DNA of 64,000 bases from Paenibacillus selenitireducens (GCF_002021565.1 NZ_MSZX01000015.1:47059-111058); one strand, 5' to 3'; counted from the stretch's first letter, positions 16,814-25,290 are shown. The notes: generated by a model from the sequence alone, not told the origin. Program-made: numbers and translations.

Positions 16814-18937
16814 GTGAAACCAAGAGAAGTAATGAAAATGAGGATGGGCACGAGAACAGGTAGAAAACGGACTTCAGTCGTCGCTTTAACCCTTGTGCTA
16901 ACGATGCTTGCTCCAATGTCTGCAATGGCCGCAACAGTTAGCAGCAGTAGTGATCTTACTTTTGATGCGACGAAAAAAATCGCTGCTGAGAAAGCCAAGT
17001 TACTCACCGAAACGTACGGCACGACAAGTCTGCAATATGCACTTATTGATGAGGGTGAGATCGTGATCTCCGGACAGTCTGGCAAAAACGATCTTAAGGA
17101 CAACGTCCCCCTGACTTCAAACACGATCTATGGCATAGGTTCGACGAGCAAAATGTTTCTCGCAGCGTCCGTGATGAAGCTTGTTGATGAAGGCAAGGTC
17201 AATTTGGATAAGCCCGTTGTAGATTATATACCCGATTTTAAAATGAAAGACGACCGTTACAAACAGATTACACCACGTATGTTGCTAAATCATTCCTCAG
17301 GTCTTCTCGGTACCTCGGGCAGTAATGCAACGTTGTATGGGGATCATGATACTTATGCACATGATACGTTGTTAGAGCAATTGGCGACGCAAAGCTTAAA
17401 GGCAGATCCAGGAGCATACTCCGTATATTGTAATGATGGTTTTACGTTAGCTGAGATACTGGTCGAGCGAGTGAGCGGCATGGGCTTCACTGCATTTATA
17501 CACAAATATATTACTGAGCCGCTGGACATGACCCATACCAAAACACCGCAGGATCTGGTGGAACCAGCGAAAATGGCCGGGATCTATTCGCCTCTGTATG
17601 ATGGACAACTTCCAAAAGAAAACTATAACATCATTGCCACGGGAGGTATTTACTCCACGGCGGAAGATCTCGCCAAACTCTCGCAAATCTTCACAGGACA
17701 AGTCGATGGCATTCTTTCTAGTAAGTCGGTAGAAGCGATGGCACAAGAAGAATATAAAAGAGGCATGTGGTCAGCGGATAGCGATACGTCTATCTCTTAC
17801 GGATTAGGGTGGGATAGTGTGAACTTGTTCCCATTCAACGAATACGGCATCAAGGCAGTTACGAAAGGTGGAGACACCATATCGTATCATTCATCATTAG
17901 TCGTGCTCCCGGAATACAACATGGCTGCAGCCGTTACCTCTTCAGGCGGTTCAAGCGCAACAGATCAATTCATTGCGAGTGAACTGTTGCTCAGCGCTCT
18001 TGAGGAAAAGGATATCATTAAAGAACGGAAACCGGAAAAATCGTTTGGTGTGCCTGTAAAGGCAGATATGCCGAAGGAAATATCCCAGTATGCTGGTATT
18101 TATGGTGGAAATAATTCGGTAATGAAAGTTGAAATGAATAATGCTAGACAAATGTCTATATCCACACTTACAGCTCCAAATAGCCCGGCTGAACAATACA
18201 CATATACGGCTGATGGTTCTTTTGTAAACGATGAAGGCACAGAAAAGTTGAAATTCGTTGTGGAGAAGAATGGGAACGCCTACTTGTGGTCCCGATCCTA
18301 TATATCGGTGCCAGGACTCGGACAGTTGGCTTTCTCAGAATATAATGCAGAGAAGCTTGAACTGAGTGAATTATCCCAGGATATTGCCGCCGCATGGGAA
18401 AAGCGCGAAGGTAAAAAATATTACTTAGTGAATGAGAAATATACATCAACGGTCTATCTCAATGCTTCACCAATCATTCCTTTTCATGCCTTGAGCGAGG
18501 TTACTGGGTATGTCTCGAATAATAAGATTATTGCAGCAGACAAAGCAGTAAACCAACTGCAAATCCCTGGCATGGCTGGTCGTGACACGATGGAAATCAA
18601 TTTCTTTACAAAGAACGGAATCGAGTATTTTACAGCAGTAGGTAATTTGTACGTGAGTGAGGAAATTGTAAAACCGCTCCATTCGGGTACACAATCTTCA
18701 ACAACGATCCAAGCGGACGGCTATGCCAAGTGGTATTCCGTGCCTGCGGCTGCCAAAGGAAAGGTCATGACGGTTAAGATGCCTTCAAATGGCGCCTTTG
18801 CTGTATATGATCAAGCAGGTATTTGTATGAACCACACCGTAGTCAGCGGTAAGAATCAGGTCGTATTACCGGAGAACGGTAGCATCGTATTTGCAGGAGA
18901 CGCTGGTTCCAAATTTGAAATTTCATTAAAAAAATAA
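16814..18937 (+). CDS. Secreted beta-lactamase-family serine hydrolase with long C-terminal extension
   Basis: The GTG at 16814 is 9 bases from AGGAG; the upstream ATG at 16808 is followed at once by TGA and cannot be used. The 707-residue protein has a signal peptide (about 1-42, ending SAMAA) and a class C beta-lactamase/PBP-like domain with SxxK motif GSTSKMF, YxN-like YCN and a late [11 protein letters not shown] segment in place of KTG/HxG. About 300 residues follow the catalytic domain, a region of unknown function that is probably beta-rich. The gene carries the tandem operator of the neighbouring hydrolases. It may act on peptidoglycan, D-amino-acid peptides or antibiotics; the sequence does not decide. 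Confidence 0.85.
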   Translation: MKPREVMKMRMGTRTGRKRTSVVALTLVLTMLAPMSAMAATVSSSSDLTFDATKKIAAEKAKLLTETYGTTSLQYALIDEGEIVISGQSGKNDLKDNVPLTSNTIYGIGSTSKMFLAASVMKLVDEGKVNLDKPVVDYIPDFKMKDDRYKQITPRMLLNHSSGLLGTSGSNATLYGDHDTYAHDTLLEQLATQSLKADPGAYSVYCNDGFTLAEILVERVSGMGFTAFIHKYITEPLDMTHTKTPQDLVEPAKMAGIYSPLYDGQLPKENYNIIATGGIYSTAEDLAKLSQIFTGQVDGILSSKSVEAMAQEEYKRGMWSADSDTSISYGLGWDSVNLFPFNEYGIKAVTKGGDTISYHSSLVVLPEYNMAAAVTSSGGSSATDQFIASELLLSALEEKDIIKERKPEKSFGVPVKADMPKEISQYAGIYGGNNSVMKVEMNNARQMSISTLTAPNSPAEQYTYTADGSFVNDEGTEKLKFVVEKNGNAYLWSRSYISVPGLGQLAFSEYNAEKLELSELSQDIAAAWEKREGKKYYLVNEKYTSTVYLNASPIIPFHALSEVTGYVSNNKIIAADKAVNQLQIPGMAGRDTMEINFFTKNGIEYFTAVGNLYVSEEIVKPLHSGTQSSTTIQADGYAKWYSVPAAAKGKVMTVKMPSNGAFAVYDQAGICMNHTVVSGKNQVVLPENGSIVFAGDAGSKFEISLKK

Positions 18938-18957
18938 ATACGGTCTTGTCTAAGAGG

Positions 18958-19000
18958 CTGTCTCAGAGGTCATTGCTGATCTTATGGGACAGTTTTTTTT
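18958..19000 (+). terminator. Terminator after serine hydrolase
   Basis: CTGTCTCA pairs with TGGGACAG and eight Ts follow. Confidence 0.8.
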
Positions 19001-19120
19001 GCGGCCATAGAAGGGAATGGATTTACCGACGTAGGCATAAGCCCAGTAAAAATTCGGATGGTTATATACGGCCTCAGAGACCATAGACATGGTGATAATC
19101 CCAGCTCGATAAGGCAATAC
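19001..19120 (-). pseudogene. Possible decayed gene fragment in the 19.0-19.3 kb spacer
   Basis: The minus strand reads for about 45 codons without a stop, with a protein-like sequence (YRAGIITMSMVSEAVYN, then FYWAYAYVGKSIPFYG). No start or upstream part is visible and I do not recognise it. The rest of the spacer to 19344 is AT-rich and holds only the AAAGGAGAGAAG ribosome site of the next gene. Confidence 0.3.
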
Positions 19121-19344
19121 TAACGAAAAAACAGGTGCTTCCTGCGGACATATGACGATTCCGGTTATGACTGAACCATGAACTCAATGATCGGATAAGA
19201 AATCACATAGCGATCGCGATCATTTATTTCTCATTTTATTTTAATAGAGTGCAAGTACAATTTTGAATTAAGGAGAATGATTAATAAGGAATTTAAGTTG
19301 AGAAATTTAAGGTAATAGAAAAATAGAAAAAGGAGAGAAGAACA

Positions 19345-20121
19345 ATGAAAGAGGAAGCGAAACTGAATAAAATTGCTCAGGTTACAATTATATTCTGGAT
19401 CATGAAGATCGCTGCAACTACACTTGGAGAAACAGGTGGTGACTTGCTGGCACAGACATTGAATGTGGGTTATGGCGTTAGCACCTTGATATTCTTTGGA
19501 TTCTTTGTAGTGATGCTTACAGCTCAACTTAGCATAAAAAGGCATATCCCTATAATTTATTGGGGGGTTATTCTGGCAACAAGCGTCGCTGGGACAACAA
19601 TGTCAGATTATATGGATCGGACTCTAGCATTGGGTTATACCACAGGGTCCCTAATATTAGTTACCATTTTATTGGCAATTTTGGCATACTGGTATTTTAG
19701 CGGTGAGTCGTTGAATGTCAATGATATACGGACGCGGAAAGTTGAAGTTATTTATTGGATAGCCATCCTATTCTCTAATACTTTGGGTACAGCTTTAGGT
19801 GATTTCTTGTCGGATGGTACTGGCTCTAACCTTGGGTATGTAGGAGGAGCCATATTAATAGGAAGTATATTAGGTATCATTATGCTAGCTTATTATTTCA
19901 CCAAAGTTTCCCGTGTATTCTTATTTTGGGTCGCTTTTGTCTTAACACGTCCTTTTGGAGCAACATTTGGAGACCTTCTAACAAAATCACATGAAAAAGG
20001 CGGCATGCAATTAGGTACGAAGGGTTCTTCAATTGTCCTAGCTGCAATTCTTGTAGGCTTTATTCTATACACGTCAATGAATATGAAAGCGACAGATTCG
20101 GGAATAGAAGAAGCTGCCTAA
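19345..20121 (+). CDS. COG4705-type membrane protein with fourfold internal repeat
   Basis: A 258-residue integral membrane protein with about eight helices. Each pair of helices carries the same motif: TLGETGGDLLAQTLNVGYG, TTMSDYMDRTLALGYTTG, TLGTALGDFLSDGTGSNLGY and TRPFGATFGDLLTKS, that is, a conserved T-x2-G/S-D-x-L segment followed by LGY. This matches the uncharacterised family COG4705. The repeated acidic motifs in the membrane suggest ion or small-molecule transport, but no function is established. AAAAGGAGAG precedes the ATG. The gene is single and is followed by an IS3-like relic. Confidence 0.8.
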   Translation: MKEEAKLNKIAQVTIIFWIMKIAATTLGETGGDLLAQTLNVGYGVSTLIFFGFFVVMLTAQLSIKRHIPIIYWGVILATSVAGTTMSDYMDRTLALGYTTGSLILVTILLAILAYWYFSGESLNVNDIRTRKVEVIYWIAILFSNTLGTALGDFLSDGTGSNLGYVGGAILIGSILGIIMLAYYFTKVSRVFLFWVAFVLTRPFGATFGDLLTKSHEKGGMQLGTKGSSIVLAAILVGFILYTSMNMKATDSGIEEAA

Positions 20122-20130
20122 ACATGATGA

Positions 20131-20235
20131 TATTATCCCCTTATCCCCTTTAAGTAGACAGTGTGTAAAAAGCGCATTACACCGTTTACTTGGAGGGGAT
20201 TTTCGTTTTAACATTGCAGATGATTTCCAGAGGGA
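20131..20235. mobile_element. IS3-like end remnant
   Basis: TATTATCCCC...TTTAAGTAGACAGTGT repeats the terminal words of the remnant at 4927 and is followed by GGAGGGGATTTTCG, comparable to the AGGGGATATTTTTA leading into the OrfA fragment there. No coding sequence remains. Confidence 0.45.
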
Positions 20236-20239
20236 ATAT

Positions 20240-20839
20240 TTACGGGCAAAAAGCAATCAAATCCATCTTCGTTAGGGTTGCTCGGTTACGTGTACCAGGA
20301 CTATTTAGCATATGCCATGCCGTATACTGTTCTGCATATGGATTAACAGCCGACATACCGTCAACAGGAACAACAACATCAAATCCACGGAATGCAGCGC
20401 TCGTGGCTGTGTGGAGGACTGCGCCATTTGCAGCATAACCAGTAATGATTACGGTTTGTATACAATGTTCTTGTAAAACTTTTTCTAAATCGGTGCGGTA
20501 GAATTTATCTACATTAGATTTTACAACAGGGTCATATGGCAAGGGGCTTAGCTGCGAGGCAATATCTGACACATTTCCGATAAGTGTAAGGCTATAGACA
20601 ACGAACATGCCGTGTTCACGTGCTCTAGTCAATAGGTTGTTAATCTTAGAAATCGAAGCAATACAGCGATAATTATTGCATATTGAATTCTCCATATCTA
20701 AGATGAGGAGCGCACTCGTACGAGGGTCAATACAGACTGCCTTTAACTCGGGTGCAGGTGGGGCGATGACGGTACTCCATTCGTCAATGATGGTACGATC
20801 CGTGCGCCAATTACCACAAATGGGGCAACGATATCTCAT
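20240..20839 (-). CDS. Isochorismatase-fold protein lacking the catalytic cysteine
   Basis: 199 residues from an ATG with AAGGAGG 7 bases upstream. A CPICG motif at the very N-terminus resembles half of a zinc ribbon. The isochorismatase-like domain has the catalytic aspartate in SALLILDMEN (about 42-51) and lysine in VVKSNVDKFYRT. Where nicotinamidases and other cysteine hydrolases have a TxVCV motif, this protein has YAANGAVLHTA, so the nucleophilic cysteine is replaced by alanine. It either is not a thiol hydrolase or belongs to the isochorismatase subset that works without one. It stands alone on the minus strand. Confidence 0.75.
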   Translation of the reverse strand: MRYRCPICGNWRTDRTIIDEWSTVIAPPAPELKAVCIDPRTSALLILDMENSICNNYRCIASISKINNLLTRAREHGMFVVYSLTLIGNVSDIASQLSPLPYDPVVKSNVDKFYRTDLEKVLQEHCIQTVIITGYAANGAVLHTATSAAFRGFDVVVPVDGMSAVNPYAEQYTAWHMLNSPGTRNRATLTKMDLIAFCP

Positions 20840-20900
20840 AATAACCCTCCTTGATAGTTCATTACCTACAGCCTATGTCGCGCATAAAAAAAGGTGAAGT

Positions 20901-20953
20901 ATTACACAAGTCATTAACGGCATCCTGATGCAACCGTTGCTTATCTTTATGGT
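20901..20953 (+). pseudogene. Short relic of an Nramp-like transporter gene
   Basis: This stretch encodes ITQVINGILMQPLLIFMV, almost the same as ITQVIGGILMLPLLIFMV near the C-terminus of the transporter at 1368-2669, and the DNA is clearly alike. Nothing else of the gene survives nearby. Confidence 0.6.
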
Positions 20954-20991
20954 TCCATGTGCATGGTGGGGCTGTTTGACACTAACCTTTA

Positions 20992-21024
20992 TGTAAGTAC
21001 CTGTACTAAAAGTGCATACTTACA
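20992..21024. promoter_or_regulatory. Inverted-repeat operator TGTAAGTA / TACTTACA
   Basis: Perfect 8-bp arms enclose CCTGTACTAAAAGTGCA. The site lies about 60 bases before the reductase start, and HxlR-type regulators of quinone and aldehyde stress bind sites of this shape. The HxlR gene at 21701-22060 is the natural candidate. Confidence 0.6.
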
Positions 21025-21082
21025 TTTTTGCAGTGCGCATTTTATACTCAAGAGGCAAATGATACTTAAGGAGGACAAATCT

Positions 21083-21616
21083 TTGAAAACACTTGTTATC
21101 GTAACGCACCCAAGTATAGAAACATCCGTCATAAATAAGCGATGGGTAGAAGAACTCAAGAAATATCCGGAAAAGTATACTGTACATGAATTGCATAAGG
21201 TTTACCCTGACGGAAACATTGATGCGGAGAAAGAACAGCAATTCATCGAATCGCATCGTAATCTTATTTTACAGTTTCCTGTTTATTGGTTTAATAGTCC
21301 GCCTCTCCTGAAAAAATGGCTTGACGATGTTTTTGCTTATGGATGGGCTTATGGTTCACGTGGAGGCGATAAATTAAAGAATCGCAAAGCTGCTTTGGCT
21401 GTATCTGCCGGAATTAAAAAAGAAGAGTATAGTGAAGAGGGAAGATATCGCTATACACTGGAACATTTATTATCTCCTTTTGAAACGACCTTCCAATATT
21501 GCAATGCAGATTATCGTTCGTTTTTTGCATATTATGGTGCAGAAAATGATGAGCCATCTGCAAGCAAATTGGATAAAAGCGCACAAGATTATTTGGATTT
21601 TGTTGACAACCTGTAA
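21083..21616 (+). CDS. NAD(P)H-dependent flavin oxidoreductase (quinone reductase family)
   Basis: The TTG at 21083 is 8 bases from AAGGAGG and gives 177 residues; a longer reading frame from 20957 lacks any ribosome site. The protein starts KTLVIVTHPSIETSVINKRW, the flavodoxin_2 FMN-binding start of the MdaB/KefF/YwrO family, and has the signature LILQFPVYWFNSPPLLKKWLD (about 65-85) and GWAYGSRG. It should reduce quinones or electrophiles by two electrons in the cytosol. It is convergent with an HxlR-family regulator across a bidirectional terminator and has an HxlR-like operator upstream, a common arrangement for quinone-responsive control. Confidence 0.9.
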   Translation: MKTLVIVTHPSIETSVINKRWVEELKKYPEKYTVHELHKVYPDGNIDAEKEQQFIESHRNLILQFPVYWFNSPPLLKKWLDDVFAYGWAYGSRGGDKLKNRKAALAVSAGIKKEEYSEEGRYRYTLEHLLSPFETTFQYCNADYRSFFAYYGAENDEPSASKLDKSAQDYLDFVDNL

Positions 21617-21641
21617 TAGGTCGCTTTATAAAAGCTAAAAA

Positions 21642-21678
21642 AAAAGAAGTATTTCCTAGTTTAGGAGATACTTCTTTT
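21642..21678. terminator. Bidirectional terminator between reductase and HxlR gene
   Basis: AAAAGAAGTATtTCC pairs with GGAgATACTTCTTTT; A-rich and T-rich flanks serve both convergent genes. Confidence 0.85.
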
Positions 21679-21700
21679 GCTTTACACAAAATGGCTATGC

Positions 21701-22060
21701 TTACTGCTGTATAGCCTCCAGAGCTGGTAAACTGTTTTTCTCTCCCCACTCGCACATCATATTTAACAATGGAATGAGAGAAAGACCTCGTTCAGATAAT
21801 GAATATTCAACTTTAGGAGGTATTTGGGGAAATTCCTTGCGTAGGATAAGGCCATCTGCCTCCAGCTCTTTTAACATGATGCTTAATGTTTTAAAGGAAA
21901 TGGTACCGATACTTCGCCTCAACTCATTGTGCCGCATCACCTTATTTTCAGACAGCCAATACATAATGATCATTTTATATTTACCGCCTATTAAGGACAA
22001 CGTATATCCAAAGCCAGTGTCTTTTAGTCCCACGCCTGTCGGAACACAGGTATCGCGCAC
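21701..22060 (-). CDS. HxlR-family transcriptional regulator
   Basis: The GTG at 22060, 8 bases after AAAGGAG, gives 119 residues and a start VRDTCVPTGVG; an ATG at 22102 lies upstream of this ribosome site. The winged helix (about 25-100) has IGGKYKMIIMYWLS, RRSIGTISFKTLSIMLKELEADGLI and the wing VEYSLSERGLSLIPLL, all typical of HxlR. An N-terminal cysteine (C5 in this start) is placed as in redox-sensing members such as YodB/CatR, which react with quinones or diamide. The likely target is the inverted repeat upstream of the convergent reductase. Confidence 0.88.
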   Translation of the reverse strand: MRDTCVPTGVGLKDTGFGYTLSLIGGKYKMIIMYWLSENKVMRHNELRRSIGTISFKTLSIMLKELEADGLILRKEFPQIPPKVEYSLSERGLSLIPLLNMMCEWGEKNSLPALEAIQQ

Positions 22061-22349
22061 AGTACTCTCTCCTTTAGGTAAGTATAGGTTATAAATATGC
22101 ATACGTTACTTGAGATCATTATGCAAGCTTATGGAATGGATGTAAAGTAAGATCGCTAAAATACTTGAATGAATTTAAACATCTATTTACAACAAATGAT
22201 ATTTTATCTATTATATAAATAGATAAAACGTTTAATCGTTTGTGTTTATTTGATATCATCCATATAGTGTGTTGAAACCTATGTGAAAATAGGGAGACCA
22301 TGTAGCTGAGTTATTAGCTCGAATTCAATAAATGAAAAGAGGAAAAACT

Positions 22350-22829
22350 ATGAAAATACCTGTTTCTAAAAATCATAAACCCGTTATTATTTCGGACAAC
22401 TATGGGAAAGTGGATGGGCGTTTCGCTAATAATACAGATGCAAAAGCTTTATCTTTGGGATTGACCCCATGGAACGATGAAGGAAAGCCGCATATTTCCG
22501 CCAACCTATGGAAATACACGGAGGAAAAATGGACCGGACAGTCCGAAGAAATCCCGATCCATCGCATTCTAGATTTGTCCATTCTCATTTGCAGTGCTAT
22601 GACGCATTTTAGTGAAGCTTATAGATACGAGCATTTATATGATCCACAGAATCCTGTTATCGACCGGATTGGACTGCAAGGGAATGCTATGACAGTGGCC
22701 GTTTGTACGGATAATGATGAAATTAATGAGGATATCAAGCTGTTCAACGAGGCATTAAGCGGTGACGGTGAGATGATTGGCGAACGTCTGCGAACATTAT
22801 CAAGAATATTAAAGGATATGGGATATTAA
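22350..22829 (+). CDS. Uncharacterised protein heading the MoxR/VWA operon
   Basis: A 159-residue soluble protein from the ATG at 22350, preceded by AAGAGGAAAAACT. It begins KIPVSKNHKPVIISDNYGKVD and carries ISANLWKYTEEKWTGQSEEIP and a C-terminal acidic helix. It resembles the small proteins grouped as DUF6530, but I am not certain of that name. It has no signal peptide or membrane segment. The next gene, a MoxR ATPase, starts 26 bases downstream and the VWA gene follows, so the three are one operon. It may be a substrate or adaptor of the ATPase. Confidence 0.7.
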   Translation: MKIPVSKNHKPVIISDNYGKVDGRFANNTDAKALSLGLTPWNDEGKPHISANLWKYTEEKWTGQSEEIPIHRILDLSILICSAMTHFSEAYRYEHLYDPQNPVIDRIGLQGNAMTVAVCTDNDEINEDIKLFNEALSGDGEMIGERLRTLSRILKDMGY

Positions 22830-22855
22830 AGATGAGGGTTTGGAGGTAAGAGGTT

Positions 22856-23971
22856 ATGAAAGACCAGAATAAACAAGAACAATATGTATTGTCTCCTACG
22901 AGAGAATTGACAGATGATGAAAGAGACCTCGTCTGGAAAAAGCCATTAACGCATAAAGAAAGCGAGGAAGAACGGCGAATCTGTAAAGAAATTAAGCGCA
23001 ATTGGGATCGCAGCGAATTGAAAATTGCCAATATTCTATTAGAAGGAGATGCCGGCTCGGGTAAGACACAACTTGCTAAAGCATTGTCAGCTAACTTCAA
23101 GCTGCCCTACACCAAAGTAACCTGTTTTGCCGATATGGATAAATCGGATATCATTGGAGCCATTTTACCGGTTATTTCACCTGACAGGATGAAAAAATTG
23201 GAAACTGTTGACCAAGTTGCCCTGAAAGCATTATACGAGCGTGATAACTTTCTAAGCTCGACTGAGATATTAATGGAAGCGCTGGGGATTACGCAGGAAA
23301 TGGCTTCCGCAAAGATGAGGCAGTTACTGAAGCTGGCCGCAGATAACGTCGAAGATGGAGTCGTAGAGTATCGATTTTACGCTTCCGAGATCGTCAGAGC
23401 CTTTCAAAAAGGCTATCTGCTGGAAATTCAGGAACCGAATGTTATTCGAGATGCTGCGGTATTGATGGCATTGAATTCTGCATTGGAGCTGGATGGCAGC
23501 CTTAATCTTCCAACGGAAATCGTTCACAGGCATCCGGACTTCATCGCCGTTATCACGGCAAATCGCAGTTATGCAGGTTCTAGGCCGCTTAACGAGGCGC
23601 TGCGTGACAGGGTTCAGCACACGGAAAAGATGGACCTGCCGACCAAGGAGATTATGATTGAGCGCGCAATGGCTAAAACCGGCTACGGGAATCATGAAGT
23701 ACTGGACGTTCTGGCAAATATCATTATTATTTTGGACAAAACAGCGCGGGCAAATGCAATTAAAGGTGTGGCTGGCATGCGTTCCTATTTCTATTGGGCG
23801 GATGCCGTTGCACGGGGTGCTTCCGCAAGAGAATCCCTTTATCATAAAGTTATCTATAAGATTACAACCGATTCGGAAGAAATCAAACTGCTGGAAGATG
23901 CGTTGGAAGGCCATGGTTTGTTGGGAATTTTAGAGGAACTCCCGATTGAGTTAAAAAAAAACGAAATTTAG
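22856..23971 (+). CDS. MoxR-type AAA+ ATPase
   Basis: A 371-residue AAA+ protein with GGAGGTAAGAGGTT before its ATG. Walker A is GDAGSGKT (64-71). The Walker B segment reads KGYLLEIQEPN, where most MoxR proteins have a hydrophobic stretch ending DE, so the metal-coordinating aspartate appears to be replaced. Sensor 1 is in FIAVITANRSYAG and the arginine finger region is LNEALRDRVQH. Residues 75-175 contain a helical insertion between Walker A and B, longer than in typical MoxR. Such ATPases act with a VWA partner as metal-insertion or complex-remodelling chaperones, and that partner is encoded immediately downstream. Confidence 0.85.
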   Translation: MKDQNKQEQYVLSPTRELTDDERDLVWKKPLTHKESEEERRICKEIKRNWDRSELKIANILLEGDAGSGKTQLAKALSANFKLPYTKVTCFADMDKSDIIGAILPVISPDRMKKLETVDQVALKALYERDNFLSSTEILMEALGITQEMASAKMRQLLKLAADNVEDGVVEYRFYASEIVRAFQKGYLLEIQEPNVIRDAAVLMALNSALELDGSLNLPTEIVHRHPDFIAVITANRSYAGSRPLNEALRDRVQHTEKMDLPTKEIMIERAMAKTGYGNHEVLDVLANIIIILDKTARANAIKGVAGMRSYFYWADAVARGASARESLYHKVIYKITTDSEEIKLLEDALEGHGLLGILEELPIELKKNEI

Positions 23972-23976
23972 ACGTC

Positions 23977-25074
23977 GTGGAGATCACATCATGGGAAAGT
24001 CACATGGACATCGATTTGATCCAAGATAACCAAGCAGAGGAAGAAGGAATTCGGTTAAAAAAGTCCGCTGAAAGCGACGAAAGTTCATCCATCAGTTCGG
24101 ATGAGTCAGCGGATATGGAGAGTACAGATTCGGGGGAGAACGGATCACCGAAGTACCATCAGGCCAATCCTGAACCCATGTCGGAGGAGGAAAAGCAAAA
24201 GGAAAGGGACTTTCGCAAAAAGCTGAATCGGGTCTCCAGGGAAATTGTGTCCGATTCTATTCATCAGGCTGTTAAGCTTATTGTTCACCGTCCAGAATAC
24301 GATTCAAATAATCAGGAGGAATATTTCAATCTGAGTAGGGAGCTTATCCCTGTCGTACGGGAAATTGCTAGAAAAACGCTACCGCTCTTGGAGCATGAAG
24401 TAGCTTCGGAATTTGCAAGGAACCATTTCTATGGTTCTAAATTTCAGGCAGACAGTGTTGCCTACCGTGATTTCAGGTATTTTGGCAAGAAACGTCCCCC
24501 GACGGAATCCCATGGTCTTGTGGTTGGGTTAAGGGTGGATGAATCCGCATCGATGGCAGCTTTCGGAAGATTGGAAGCGGCAAAACGCGCGGTCATCGCG
24601 GTATATGAATTTTGTCAAATTTGCAATATTCCTATTCTCATCTACGGGGATACTGCGGATGTCTCCCGATTGGAACAGATGTCCATCTTTGCTTATGCCG
24701 ATTTTGATAAAACGGATTTCCGTGATCGGTTCAGGCTTATGGGGATTCGTGCCAGAAGTAATAATCGAGATGGAATGGCTCTCCGAATTATGGCAGAACG
24801 GTTAGCTGCTTCACCTAAGCAAACAAAGCTGTTGATCAGCATAAGTGACGGGCAGCCCAAGGCAATGGAAGACTATACCGGAAGCTATGCCATTCAAGAC
24901 ATGCAGCAGACGATCGCCCAATACGAAAGAAAAGGAATAAAATTCCTGGCAGCAGCCATCGGTCAAGACAAGGATGTCATTAGTCAGATCTATGGTGGCG
25001 AGCGATTTTTGGATATTACCAATCTGAATGAGCTGCCTGCGAAATTAGTTCGGATCATTTCTCGATATTTATGA
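23977..25074 (+). CDS. VWA-domain protein, partner of the MoxR ATPase
   Basis: 365 residues from GTG 23977, or 356 from ATG 24004; neither has a good ribosome site and the gene is probably translationally coupled (5-base spacing to the ATPase stop). Residues about 1-75 are highly acidic and serine-rich. The middle (about 80-180) is helical. The C-terminal von Willebrand A domain has a MIDAS start VDESASM (DxSxS), a threonine-type position in GDTADV and SDGQPKA. Layout resembles the CobT/NorD-type VWA partners of MoxR ATPases. The operon ends with the terminator at 25106. Confidence 0.82.
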   Translation: MEITSWESHMDIDLIQDNQAEEEGIRLKKSAESDESSSISSDESADMESTDSGENGSPKYHQANPEPMSEEEKQKERDFRKKLNRVSREIVSDSIHQAVKLIVHRPEYDSNNQEEYFNLSRELIPVVREIARKTLPLLEHEVASEFARNHFYGSKFQADSVAYRDFRYFGKKRPPTESHGLVVGLRVDESASMAAFGRLEAAKRAVIAVYEFCQICNIPILIYGDTADVSRLEQMSIFAYADFDKTDFRDRFRLMGIRARSNNRDGMALRIMAERLAASPKQTKLLISISDGQPKAMEDYTGSYAIQDMQQTIAQYERKGIKFLAAAIGQDKDVISQIYGGERFLDITNLNELPAKLVRIISRYL

Positions 25075-25105
25075 TATTCATTGAGTCAGCCGGCGAATCT
25101 TCAAC

Positions 25106-25141
25106 AAAAGCTCCTGTGTGATTAATGCACGGGAGCTTTTT
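25106..25141 (+). terminator. Terminator after the MoxR/VWA operon
   Basis: AAAAGCTCCtGTG pairs with CACgGGAGCTTTTT. Confidence 0.85.
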
Positions 25142-25189
25142 CGATGATAAATGTCAGAGCATATTCATGTGCAATATTATTTTTGCAAC

Positions 25190-25220
25190 TTGACTTTGCC
25201 CTTAGGGTAAGGTGCATAGT
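25190..25220 (+). promoter_or_regulatory. MerR-type promoter with 19-bp spacer
   Basis: TTGACT (25190-25195) and CATAGT (25215-25220) are 19 bp apart, with the dyad CCTTAGGGTAAGG between them. An over-long spacer holding a dyad is the hallmark of MerR-activated promoters, and the next gene is a MerR regulator. Confidence 0.75.
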
Positions 25221-25290
25221 AGATTTGAACAAAGTATCAATATCAAAAGCATGTAGTCCGTATAAAAATATGAAGAAGGGAGGTGAACTC

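Noticed and set aside
16814..18937. True class C beta-lactamase
   Set aside because: The KTG triad and canonical YxN context are not kept and a 300-residue extension follows; a general serine hydrolase call is safer.
18958..19000. End of an insertion sequence
   Set aside because: The CTGTCTCA/TGGGACAG stem with T8 is explained by a terminator; no partner inverted repeat or transposase lies nearby.
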